Source: Agathobaculum butyriciproducens (GTDB lineage: Bacteria > Bacillota > Clostridia > Oscillospirales > Butyricicoccaceae). Taken from it: a DNA stretch of 64,000 nucleotides. Below the pieces are notes generated by a model. It had not been told where the DNA came from, made no database searches, and saw nothing but the letters and a program-made list of their open reading frames with translations. Of this stretch, positions 32,022 through 40,167 are shown in pieces. Location of the stretch: NCBI GenBank assembly GCA_003096535.1, contig QEKJ01000002.1, forward strand, positions 1 through 64,000. The letters run 5' to 3'. The translations under genes and the position numbers were made by a program. The first letter of the stretch is position 1. Each line of letters starts with the position of its first letter.

Positions 32022-32828
32022 ATGTACATGGATAAGCAGGTCAAGCGCGGATACAACGAGTACATCCGTCTTGACGAAGGCATCGGCAAGGATGCCATGA
32101 TGGACGTTGCTCTCCTCGTGATGGAAGACGGCGACACCTGGAGCTGTGAGGAGCCTGAGAAGGAAGTTGCAGCACTGGTATTCGACGGCAAGTGCACCAT
32201 CAAGTGGGAGAATGAGTCCTACGACGTAGACCGTCCGAATCCGTTCGACTATAACCCGTCCTGCCTGCACGTTTGCAAGGGCGTAAAGTTCGAGATCATC
32301 GCACACGGTCCGTGCAACATCTACATTCAGAAGACTTTGAACGAAAAGACCTTCCCGAGCAAGATGTACAAGCCGGAAGACACCGATACCTGGGCACGCG
32401 GCAACAAGGGCGAGCTGATGGGTTGCATCAAGCGTGATGTACGCACCTGCTTCGACCTGGACAACGCGCCGTACTCCAACATGGTACTGGGCGAAGTTGT
32501 CAACCTGCCGGGCAAGTGGTCCTCTTACCCGCCGCATCATCATCCGCAGCCGGAGTGCTACTTCTACCGCTTCGACAAGCCGATGGGCTTCGGCGCAGGC
32601 TGGGGCAACGGCGAGATTTACGAGACCCATCACAACGGCCTCGCTATCATCACCGATAAGATGCACTCTCAGGTAACCGCACCGGGCTACTCCTGCTGCT
32701 ACGCATGGGGCATCCGTCATCTGCCGGGCAATCCGTGGGACAAGACCCGCATCGACGACGAGGAGCACCTGTGGCTGCTTGAGGACGATGCCAACGATCA
32801 TATCTGGCACTGCCCGAGCGGCAACTAA
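32022..32828 (+). CDS. iolB: 5-deoxy-glucuronate isomerase
   Basis: 268 residues, GGAGGG 8 nt before ATG 32022. IolB isomerises 5-deoxy-D-glucuronate to 2-deoxy-5-keto-gluconate in myo-inositol breakdown. The metal-binding cupin motif is evident (SSYPPHHHPQPECYFYRFD, ~residues 168-186), with ETHHNGLAIITDKMHSQVTAPGY and HIWHCPSGN near the end. It is followed, after a hairpin-filled gap, by iolD. iolA, iolC, iolE and iolG are not in this window. Codons are strongly biased as in highly expressed genes. Confidence 0.94.
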   Translation: MYMDKQVKRGYNEYIRLDEGIGKDAMMDVALLVMEDGDTWSCEEPEKEVAALVFDGKCTIKWENESYDVDRPNPFDYNPSCLHVCKGVKFEIIAHGPCNIYIQKTLNEKTFPSKMYKPEDTDTWARGNKGELMGCIKRDVRTCFDLDNAPYSNMVLGEVVNLPGKWSSYPPHHHPQPECYFYRFDKPMGFGAGWGNGEIYETHHNGLAIITDKMHSQVTAPGYSCCYAWGIRHLPGNPWDKTRIDDEEHLWLLEDDANDHIWHCPSGN

Positions 32829-33204
32829 ATAGTTGCCTTGCTTCTAAGGGGGACTCCGGGAAACAGACTGTAAAAACAGCCACCGGCTGTTTTTACACCG
32901 CTTGTTCGAAAATCACAAGCGGCCGTCTGAAACTCGCACGCGCAAACGCTTCGCGTTTATTTTAAGGCGCGTGTTCGCTCCCTTAGATACCGAAAAAGTT
33001 CCCAAGGAAACTTTTTTGGATAACCCCCTCTCGTTCGCACAGCGAACGAGGCTCGGGACACGGTGTCCCGAGGCAGTGGGATCAAAGTCCGGCGGAGCTG
33101 GACTTTGACAAGGAACTGCATCTGCCGCGTGCGCGCGGCAGGCACGAGACCTGTCTCGTGCGTTTGGGAACCTATGGTTCCCTTGCCCCTCCTTTTGGAG
33201 AGGG
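32820..33204. repeat. Array of about ten different small perfect hairpins between iolB and iolD
   Basis: 453 bp without a gene, filled by back-to-back inverted repeats: 32820-32837 (over the iolB stop), 32869-32897 (13 bp, ACC loop), 32898-32922, 32944-32958, 32993-33017, 33030-33050 (CTCGTTCGC, ACA loop), 33052-33072 (CTCGGGACA, CGG loop), 33082-33108, 33122-33141, 33142-33161 (GCACGAGAC, CT loop), 33166-33182 (GGGAACC, TAT loop), 33187-33204. Sequences differ between hairpins; stems are mostly perfect. Confidence 0.9.
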
Positions 33205-33281
33205 AGGGTGCTAAGTCAAGGCTTGTTGGAGACTGGCTTTGATTCATCATTATTTGTATTCTATTTAGGAGGATTTCCAAC

Positions 33282-35252
33282 ATGATTCATATGGAAACCG
33301 TTCGTCTGACTGCGTCTCAGGCGCTCGTTCGCTTCCTCGAGAACCAGTATATCAGCTACATTGATATGGATGGCAACGAGCAGGAGCACAAGTTCGTTAA
33401 GGGCATCTTCATGCTGCCGGGCCACGGCAACGTTGTAGGCTTTGCCAACGGCGTTGAGCAGGAGCTCAAGGACATGGTTGTTTACCAGGGCAAGAACGAG
33501 CAGGGCATGGCTCTGGCTGCTGTCGGCTATGCAAAGCAGATGCGCCGCAAGTCCATCTTCGCCTGCACCTCTTCCGTAGGCCCCGGCGCGTGCAACATGG
33601 TTACCGCTGCTGCAACCGCTACCGCTAACAACATTCCGGTCCTGATCCTGCCGGGCGACATCTACGCTTCCCGTCAGCCGGATCCGGTTCTCCAGCAGAT
33701 GGAGCAGCCGCAGAACCTGTCCATCTCCGCTCATGATGCTTTCCAGGCTGTTACCAAGTACTGGGGCCGCATCAACCGTCCGGAGCAGGTTATGACCGAC
33801 ATGATCTCCGCTATGCGCGTGCTGACCGATACCGCTAACACCGGTGCTGTTGCAATTTCTCTGCCGCAGGACGTTCAGGCTGAAGCATACGATTACCCGG
33901 TTGACTTCTTCAAGAAGCGCGTATGGCGCATCGACCGCCGTCCGGTTACCAAGTACGCTCTGGACAAGGCTGTTGAGGTCATCAAGAACGCAAAGAAGCC
34001 GCTCCTGATCTGCGGCGGCGGCGTTCGTTACGCTGAGGCACACAAGGTATTCAAGAAGTTCGCTGAGGACTTCGGCATCGCATTCGGCGAGACCCAGGCC
34101 GGCAAGTCCGCTGTTGTTTGGGATCACGAGCTGAACCTCGGTGGTCTGGGCACCACCGGCGGCATCGCTGCAAACAAGCTGGCGCACGAGGCTGACGTTG
34201 TAATCGGCGTTGGCACCCGTTACACCGACTTCACCACCGCTTCCAAGTGGCTGTACCGCACCGATGCGAAGTTCGTCAACATCAACCCGTCTGAGTTCCA
34301 GGCTTACAAGATGGACGCTACTCCGGTCGTTGCTGACGCAAACGAGGCTCTGACCGCAATCGGCGAGGAGCTGGCTAAGATCGGCTACCACACCGACAAG
34401 GCTTACGCTGAGGAAGTTGCTGCTCTGCGCAAGGAGTGGTGGACCGAGGTTGAGCGTCTGGACAAGGTTGAGTACACCGATCCGGAGCACTTCACCCCGG
34501 AGTGCAACGACGACAACCGTGAGTGCGTTGAGAAGTACATCGAGGATACCGGCTGCAAGCTGTGCCAGACCACCGTTCTGGGCACCATCAACCACATGAT
34601 CGATGACAACGCTATCGTATGTGCAGCAGCAGGCTCCCTGCCGGGCGACATGCAGGGTCTGTGGCGTGCACGCAAGGAGAACACCTACCACATGGAGTAC
34701 GGTTACTCCTGCATGGGTTACGAGGTTGCTTCTGCTCTGGGCGCTAAGATCGCTTGCCCGGATCAGGAAGTTTACGCTATGTGCGGCGACGGTTCCTTCG
34801 ACATGCTGCACTCTGAGCTGATCACTTCGGTTCAGATGGGCCACAAGATCAACGTTATGCTGTTCGATAACGCTTCCTTCGGCTGCATCAACAACCTCGA
34901 GGTTTCCAACGGCAACGCTTCCATCTGCACCGAGAAGAACATGCTTGAGGAAGGCGTAACCAACGGCGTACACAAGGGCAAGGTAATCCAGGTAGATTAC
35001 GCTGCAATCGGCGCTGCTTACGGCTGCAAGACCTACACCGTTAAGACTCTTGACGAGCTGAAGGCTGCAATCGAGGATTCCAAGAAGCAGACCGTTTCCA
35101 CCCTGATCGACATGAAGGTTCTGCCGAAGACCATGTCCGCAGGCTACGAGGCTTGGTGGCGTGTAGGCGTAGCTGAGGTATCTCAGAAGGCTGAGGTTCA
35201 GGCTGCCCGCAAGCGCATCGAGGATCACCTGTTCGAGTCCCGCCACTATTAA
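33282..35252 (+). CDS. iolD: 3D-(3,5/4)-trihydroxycyclohexane-1,2-dione acylhydrolase
   Basis: 656 residues, AGGAGG before ATG 33282. A thiamine-diphosphate enzyme that opens the inositol ring to 5-deoxy-glucuronate, the IolB substrate. The cofactor motif is MCGDGSFDMLHSELI ... LFDNASFGCINN (GDG to NN, ~505-545); the N-terminal pyrimidine domain has GHGNVVGFANGVEQ and CTSSVGPGACNMVTAAA. Length fits IolD. GCT/GTT-rich codon usage differs from neighbours and suggests high expression. A strong terminator follows. Confidence 0.95.
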   Translation: MIHMETVRLTASQALVRFLENQYISYIDMDGNEQEHKFVKGIFMLPGHGNVVGFANGVEQELKDMVVYQGKNEQGMALAAVGYAKQMRRKSIFACTSSVGPGACNMVTAAATATANNIPVLILPGDIYASRQPDPVLQQMEQPQNLSISAHDAFQAVTKYWGRINRPEQVMTDMISAMRVLTDTANTGAVAISLPQDVQAEAYDYPVDFFKKRVWRIDRRPVTKYALDKAVEVIKNAKKPLLICGGGVRYAEAHKVFKKFAEDFGIAFGETQAGKSAVVWDHELNLGGLGTTGGIAANKLAHEADVVIGVGTRYTDFTTASKWLYRTDAKFVNINPSEFQAYKMDATPVVADANEALTAIGEELAKIGYHTDKAYAEEVAALRKEWWTEVERLDKVEYTDPEHFTPECNDDNRECVEKYIEDTGCKLCQTTVLGTINHMIDDNAIVCAAAGSLPGDMQGLWRARKENTYHMEYGYSCMGYEVASALGAKIACPDQEVYAMCGDGSFDMLHSELITSVQMGHKINVMLFDNASFGCINNLEVSNGNASICTEKNMLEEGVTNGVHKGKVIQVDYAAIGAAYGCKTYTVKTLDELKAAIEDSKKQTVSTLIDMKVLPKTMSAGYEAWWRVGVAEVSQKAEVQAARKRIEDHLFESRHY

Positions 35253-35283
35253 TAGCGCGCGATAAACTCGCTTTAGGTTTACG

Positions 35284-35317
35284 AAAGCTCCCAACCGTGA
35301 GGTTGGGAGCTTTTTTG
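35284..35317 (+). terminator. Terminator after iolD
   Basis: AAAGCTCCCAACC-GTGA-GGTTGGGAGCTTT, 13-bp stem then TTTT. Confidence 0.95.
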
Positions 35318-35329
35318 CGGTTTCAGGTA

Positions 35330-35360
35330 TGCTGAATGGAGAATGGCGCTATCCTTGCGC
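35330..35360. repeat. Remnant of a MITE-like repeat
   Basis: TGAATGGAGAATGGCGCTATCC matches, in reverse complement, the right end of the repeat at 62492-62638 (GGGATAGCG ... CATTCTCC). Confidence 0.6.
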
Positions 35361-35395
35361 TCAGCCCGCCCTGCGGTACCGGTATAGAATAAAAG

Positions 35396-35433
35396 AACTC
35401 CTCCCATCGCTTCAGACGGGAGGAGTTTTTTTT
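35396..35433. terminator. Terminator hairpin 3' of the VOC gene
   Basis: AACTCCTCCC pairs with GGGAGGAGTT; an 8-T run on the plus strand and CTTTTAT on the minus strand. Confidence 0.85.
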
Positions 35434-35836
35434 ACAGCATCTGCAACAGCTCGATCTGCTCACCGGACGGACCGGTGAAGAACCAGTTCTGCAGGCCGCC
35501 GAAGGTATTCGGCAGTACCTTCTTCTCCGGTGCGGTGAAGCTGATAACGCCTGCCGCCTTGAGGTCAGCCGCGGTCTTGTCGAGGTCATCAACGTAAACG
35601 GCAAAGTGCGGGATGCTGCCCTCACCGGACGGCACGAGCGTGCCTGCGGGCGGCTCGATCAGCTCGAGCAGGAAGCCGCCGAATTCAACGAGCGCCAGCT
35701 TCTTCAGGCCTTCCGGCGTCTCTACGCCGTCGCGCTTGAATACACTGCCGCCGATCATCTCGTAAAATGCAATGCTCTGGTCCATATCTACGGTGTAAAT
35801 CGCAATATGGCCGATACCTTTATAGTGTTCCTTCAT
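35432..35836 (-). CDS. VOC-superfamily (glyoxalase/dioxygenase-fold) protein
   Basis: 134 residues from ATG 35836, AAGGAGG upstream. Two beta-alpha-beta-beta-beta modules: GIGHIAIYTVDMDQSIAFYEMIGG with metal-ligand His10, and IPHFAVYVDDLDKTAADLKAAGV, with FFTGPSGEQIELLQ at the end carrying the last Glu. This pattern fits metal-dependent isomerases or lyases such as glyoxalase I. Between iolD and the transporter but transcribed leftward with its own hairpin; a role in inositol breakdown is unproven. Confidence 0.88.
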   Translation of the reverse strand: MKEHYKGIGHIAIYTVDMDQSIAFYEMIGGSVFKRDGVETPEGLKKLALVEFGGFLLELIEPPAGTLVPSGEGSIPHFAVYVDDLDKTAADLKAAGVISFTAPEKKVLPNTFGGLQNWFFTGPSGEQIELLQML

Positions 35837-35918
35837 GGTGATTCCTCCTTGTGCGGGTATTCTCGCCTTAGTATTAGCATAGCACGTTTTTGCGGATTTG
35901 CATAGGGGATAGGCATAA

Positions 35919-35946
35919 AAAAACGACCGTCGAAAGACGGTCGTTT
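35919..35946 (-). terminator. Terminator of the SSS transporter gene
   Basis: AACGACCGTC-TTTC-GACGGTCGTT on the minus strand followed by TTTTTTAT. Confidence 0.9.
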
Positions 35947-35955
35947 TGAGTTGCA

Positions 35956-37674
35956 TTACTGAACAGAATCGGAAACAGAAGCAGTGGTCTGATTCTCGAG
36001 GTAGTTCTGGTAGGTGGTTTTCTCGCTCTTGCCGAAGCCAAGGGGAGAGAAGATTACATAAGCCAGAACCATGATCAGCAGGGTAACGGTAGCCCAGATC
36101 TTGCCGTTCTTCCACGGGGTCAGATCTACAGCGCCTACGTCCTTCAGCTCGAAATCGGTTGCACGCGGATGCTTCTTAACGATTACCCACATCAGCAGCA
36201 TGTCGAATACGAACAGGATCGCGGTGAAGTACAGGTAGTGGATGTTGTTCAGTGCCGGGATTACGTTACGCAGACCGAACTGGAGGATGAAGTACAGAAC
36301 AACGTGTACCGGGATGACGATCTTAGCAGCGATAGCCGGAACCTTCTTCCAGAAGAAGCCGCACAGCAGGCAAACAAAGATCGGGGTGTTGAACGCAGCG
36401 AAAGCAGAGTTTACGAAGCTCGTGATGCCGCCCATGTACAGCATGAACGGGGACATGATGGTGGAAACAACTGCTACTACAGTACCGAAGTTCTGACCGA
36501 TCTTAACCATGCGGGCATCGGATGCGGTCGGGTTGAACAGCGGACGGTGAATGTCGAGTGCGTAGATGGTGGATGCGGAGTTCAGTACCGAGTTGAAGGA
36601 GGACAGGATCGCGCCGAACATTACAGCAGCGAAGAAGCCCAGGATCGGCTTCGGCATAACCTGTGCTACCAGCATCGGGTAAGCGGAGTCGCCGGAACCC
36701 CAGTCCATGCCCGGGTAAGCCAGTGCGCAGATAACGCCCGGAACAACGATGATCAGCGGAGTCATGATCTTGAGGAAGCCTGCAAATACGGCGCCCTTCT
36801 GTGCTTCCTTCAGGTTCTTAGCACCGAAGGTACGCTGGATGATGGACTGGTTGGTTGCCCAGTAGTACATGTTGTTGACCAGCAGACCGGTGAACAGCAG
36901 CGGCCACGGAAGCCACGGCTCCGGGGTGTTAACCTCGTTGATGGCGTTCAGGTAGGACGGATTGGTGTGCAGGAACTTGTCGAAGCCGTCCATGAAGGAG
37001 CCGTCGCCGCCGAGCTGGCCGGACAGGAACATGAAGCCGAATACCGGAACCAGCAGGCCGCCGACGATCAGGCCGAGGCCGTTGATGGAGTCGGACAGTG
37101 CGATTGCCTTCAGGCCGCCGAAGATGGCGTAGATAGAACCGATGATTGCGGTTGCAACACAGACGATTGCGATTGCTGCAAAACGGGAAATACCGAACAT
37201 CTCGTCAATGCCGAAGATGTTTACGAATACCTGTGCGCCTGCGTACAGGATGTTCGGCAGCATGATTACAACGTAGCTGAGCAGTACGATGATGGAAACC
37301 AGACGGCGGGTGCCTTCGTCGTAGCGCTGCTCAAAGAACTGCGGAACGGTGGTCAGACCGGTCTTCAGGTACTTCGGCATCAGTACGAATGCGAGGATTA
37401 CCAGAGCGATTGCAGAGGTTACCTCCCAGCCCATGGTGGACATACCGACGCGAACTGCCTGACCGTTGTTGCCAACGAGCTGTTCTGCGGAAAGGTTGGT
37501 CATCAGCAGAGAACCGGCGATGACCGGGCCGGTCAGGCTGCGGCCGCCGAGATAGTAGCCGTCCTGCGTGTCGAGGTTGTCACCGCGGGTTTTCCACCAC
37601 GAGATGAGTGCGACGAGTGCCGTGAACGCCACGAAGGTGATCGCGGTAAACGCCATGGAGTTTACGAAGTTCAT
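35956..37674 (-). CDS. Sodium/solute symporter (SSS family), sugar/inositol type
   Basis: 572 residues from ATG 37674 (GGGGAG 8 nt upstream). About 14 hydrophobic helices; YYLGGRSLTGPVIAGSLLMTNLSAEQLVGNNGQA is the SSS signature around TM1-TM2, and YAIFGGLKAIALSDSINGLGL a later conserved loop. Na+-coupled uptake of sugars, polyols or inositol is typical for this SGLT-like branch. Position beside iolB-iolD makes myo-inositol a plausible substrate, by inference. Codon use is strongly biased, as in iolB and iolD. Confidence 0.92.
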   Translation of the reverse strand: MNFVNSMAFTAITFVAFTALVALISWWKTRGDNLDTQDGYYLGGRSLTGPVIAGSLLMTNLSAEQLVGNNGQAVRVGMSTMGWEVTSAIALVILAFVLMPKYLKTGLTTVPQFFEQRYDEGTRRLVSIIVLLSYVVIMLPNILYAGAQVFVNIFGIDEMFGISRFAAIAIVCVATAIIGSIYAIFGGLKAIALSDSINGLGLIVGGLLVPVFGFMFLSGQLGGDGSFMDGFDKFLHTNPSYLNAINEVNTPEPWLPWPLLFTGLLVNNMYYWATNQSIIQRTFGAKNLKEAQKGAVFAGFLKIMTPLIIVVPGVICALAYPGMDWGSGDSAYPMLVAQVMPKPILGFFAAVMFGAILSSFNSVLNSASTIYALDIHRPLFNPTASDARMVKIGQNFGTVVAVVSTIMSPFMLYMGGITSFVNSAFAAFNTPIFVCLLCGFFWKKVPAIAAKIVIPVHVVLYFILQFGLRNVIPALNNIHYLYFTAILFVFDMLLMWVIVKKHPRATDFELKDVGAVDLTPWKNGKIWATVTLLIMVLAYVIFSPLGFGKSEKTTYQNYLENQTTASVSDSVQ

Positions 37675-37894
37675 CTTTTTCTCCCCTTGTAAAAATTTCG
37701 TGTCCCGGCGGAGATCCCTCAAAATCCACCGAAACGATTTCTGAATGACGGCCTCGGTCTGCGCTTGCGTGCGCGTGCCCGCAAGATCCCAAAAAACAAG
37801 ACCGTCAATCGAAGGACTGAAGATCTGTCGAATGGGCAAACCGCGTTGCCGTTTGTCCGAGAGTTATTTTAACACTATACAGAGGCTATAGCAA
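37675..37894 (-). promoter_or_regulatory. Promoter and ~185-nt leader of the SSS transporter
   Basis: Minus strand TTGCTA (37889-37894), 17 bp, TAAAAT (37866-37871). The transcript leader of ~185 nt contains GGCAAACCGCGTTGCC and GCGTGCGCGTGCCCGC hairpins and no recognised riboswitch. 37895-38050 is AT-rich and holds nothing recognisable. Confidence 0.6.
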
Positions 37895-38050
37895 AACATT
37901 TTTTTTACTTTTTTTGCACTTTGGATACTTGCACATAAACAAGAAGGCGTATTTGTGCATTTCGACGTTAACTGAAAGCAGATTTACAAAGTGAACGTTA
38001 AAAAATTATCAATAACAACGAAAAAATTCGTAAAACTGTATCTTTTTTAC

Positions 38051-38080
38051 AAGAAAAAATCCCCACATAAAGTGGGGATT
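38051..38080 (-). terminator. Terminator of the LTA-synthase-like gene
   Basis: AATCCCCAC-TTTAT-GTGGGGATT on the minus strand, then TTTTTTC. Confidence 0.92.
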
Positions 38081-38090
38081 CTGTACGGAA

Positions 38091-40094
38091 TTACGGTGTA
38101 TACCATTCATCGCTGCGATTTTTTGCGTCAAAAATCTGCGCATATTCCGCATGGTGATAATCGTTCAGCAGGTCGTTTTCCGGCTGTTCACTCTGCGGAT
38201 ACCAGGTGCCGTCCGGCAGGCGATAACCGTTGACGTTCATCACCGGAATCTGCTGCTGCAGGGCAAGGCGCATCTGGTCAAAGCCCGAGGTCGAGCAGCC
38301 GAGCGCGTTCAGCGCATACGCGGACAGATAGTTCGCGCTGATCTGCATGTTTGTCTGCTCCTTGATGTCGTAGTTCGCCCAGATGAAGAACGGCGTTACC
38401 ATCTTTTTCTGGCGTAGCTCGGCATCCGAGAGATCGCCGCGCTGACTCTCGAGCAGGGTGTTGTAAAAGTCCTCCGGCAGATTGGGCTGGTGGTCGCCGA
38501 AGAACACGATCGCCGTCGGCTCATCCACCTTGGAGAAGTAGCTGATCAGCTCCTGCACGGCGTCGTCGCTGTACCGCACGAGCGACAGGTACTGGTCAAC
38601 CGTCGGGTACTTGTCCTGCTCCTTACCGGTGAGGTAGATGCGCTTGTCGAAGTAACCGTCGCCGTCCCAGTCATAGCCGCCGTGGTTCTGCATCGTTACG
38701 TTGAACACGAACAGCGGCGTGTTTTCCCTCTTGTTCTCGTACAGCTCGAAAATCTTCTTGTAGCTTGCGCTGTCGCTGATAAAATCGCGCACACGACCGG
38801 CGTCAGCGGCAAAATCGTCCTGATAATACTGCGCTTCAAAGCCGAAGAAGCGGTAGACGTTTGTGCGGTTCCACGAGGTGGACAGATAGGGGTGAATCGC
38901 CGCCGTCTGGTAGCCGAGCGAATCCAGACCCGAGGTCAGATTGGGCATTTCGCTCTTGATGAACACCTGATACGCCGAGCAGTTGTACGGCAGGAACGCC
39001 ATTGAATCGCCGGTGAGGAACTCCAGCTCGGTGTTGGCGGTGCCGCCGCCGAAGGTCGAAACGGTCAGCTGACCGCTGATGGTGTTCTCCTGACCCTGCA
39101 TCAGCTTGTGCACATACGGCATGGGGTCCTCGTTGGTCTCAAGCGCACCGACCGAGCCGAGATCCGAGAAGGATTCGTTCATGATCACGATCAGATTGGG
39201 CGTTTTCGTGCCCTGTTTGCCGGTAAATTCGCTCTGTGCGGCAGAAAGCGCGTCCGCGCTGTAGCCCTCCGGCTGCTTGACAAACGAGCTGGTCGCGCAG
39301 CGCAGGAAGTAGAAAATCTCGCTGTACTGGCGGCTGGACTGCCAGAAAGCCAGTCCGGTGCCGACCGTCTGGATGCCAGTGTAGGCGATGAACGCCAGCA
39401 CGAGCACGCACGGCAGCGAAAACAGTCTGCGGAAGTACCAGCGCTTGTGCACCTTGAAGCTGCGCTGCATCAGGCACACGCTCACGCAGAACAGCACAGC
39501 CGCCGCCGCGGCGCGGAGCACGGAAAGCTCCATCGGTGCGGAGTAGCCCTTGGAAACGTTGGCTGCCGTGCCGATGGCGGCAATGTCGCTCAGCATGACA
39601 GGCGTGCCGCGGAACAGCATAACGTAGTGGTCGATCATGCCGTGGATCATCGAAATTGCCATGCCGAGGCATACGCCGATACGCACGTTGCCGCAGATCA
39701 GATACGCCGCGGCGTAAACCGCCACATAGCAGATCCAGCCCTGAAAAAACGACTGCTTGAGCGTGATGACGCAGCCCTTGACCATGTATTCTACCAGGAT
39801 CAGGCTGACAGCCGCCGCAGACAGGAACAGCAGCACGTCATGCACGAGCAGAACCGCCGCGTACAGCCGCGTGTGATTTTCCGCAAACGGGTGGTTGCGG
39901 CGCCACGGACGCAGCACCAGCGGCACGAATGCGCCTGCGGTCAGCCAGTGCGAGATGGTCGGCTGATACATCAGCGAGCCCTTGCTCAGCAGGGGATGGA
40001 ACAGCAGGAAAAACGCAACGAGCAGCAGTACATTTACACCGATTCGGTACGGGTTTCGTCCGGTTTCGTTTTGAACCTTATGTTCAATGCTCAA
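38091..40094 (-). CDS. Lipoteichoic-acid-synthase-family phosphoglycerol transferase
   Basis: 667 residues. The TTG at 40094 (AAAGGAG 10 nt upstream) begins MSIEHK. Five transmembrane helices (~20-245) are followed by an extracellular sulfatase-fold domain. Metal and catalytic sites: MNESFSDLG (Glu307), GGGTANTELEFLTG with the nucleophile Thr352, MQNHGGYDWD, and FFGDHQPNLP. Such enzymes polymerise glycerol-phosphate from phosphatidylglycerol or decorate glycans on the outer face of the membrane. No other teichoic-acid gene lies beside it; it is followed leftward by its own terminator. Confidence 0.93.
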   Translation of the reverse strand: MSIEHKVQNETGRNPYRIGVNVLLLVAFFLLFHPLLSKGSLMYQPTISHWLTAGAFVPLVLRPWRRNHPFAENHTRLYAAVLLVHDVLLFLSAAAVSLILVEYMVKGCVITLKQSFFQGWICYVAVYAAAYLICGNVRIGVCLGMAISMIHGMIDHYVMLFRGTPVMLSDIAAIGTAANVSKGYSAPMELSVLRAAAAAVLFCVSVCLMQRSFKVHKRWYFRRLFSLPCVLVLAFIAYTGIQTVGTGLAFWQSSRQYSEIFYFLRCATSSFVKQPEGYSADALSAAQSEFTGKQGTKTPNLIVIMNESFSDLGSVGALETNEDPMPYVHKLMQGQENTISGQLTVSTFGGGTANTELEFLTGDSMAFLPYNCSAYQVFIKSEMPNLTSGLDSLGYQTAAIHPYLSTSWNRTNVYRFFGFEAQYYQDDFAADAGRVRDFISDSASYKKIFELYENKRENTPLFVFNVTMQNHGGYDWDGDGYFDKRIYLTGKEQDKYPTVDQYLSLVRYSDDAVQELISYFSKVDEPTAIVFFGDHQPNLPEDFYNTLLESQRGDLSDAELRQKKMVTPFFIWANYDIKEQTNMQISANYLSAYALNALGCSTSGFDQMRLALQQQIPVMNVNGYRLPDGTWYPQSEQPENDLLNDYHHAEYAQIFDAKNRSDEWYTP

Positions 40095-40117
40095 AAAAGT
40101 TGCTCCTTTCGCAGAGA

Positions 40118-40151
40118 CGGAAAAGCCGCTGTGGTGTTTCCGCAGCGGCTT
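40118..40151 (-). terminator. Terminator of aspS
   Basis: AAGCCGCTG / CAGCGGCTT on the minus strand followed by TTCC; it overlaps the upstream region of the LTA-synthase gene. Confidence 0.8.
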
Positions 40152-40167
40152 CTCAAGTCGTTAGAAT

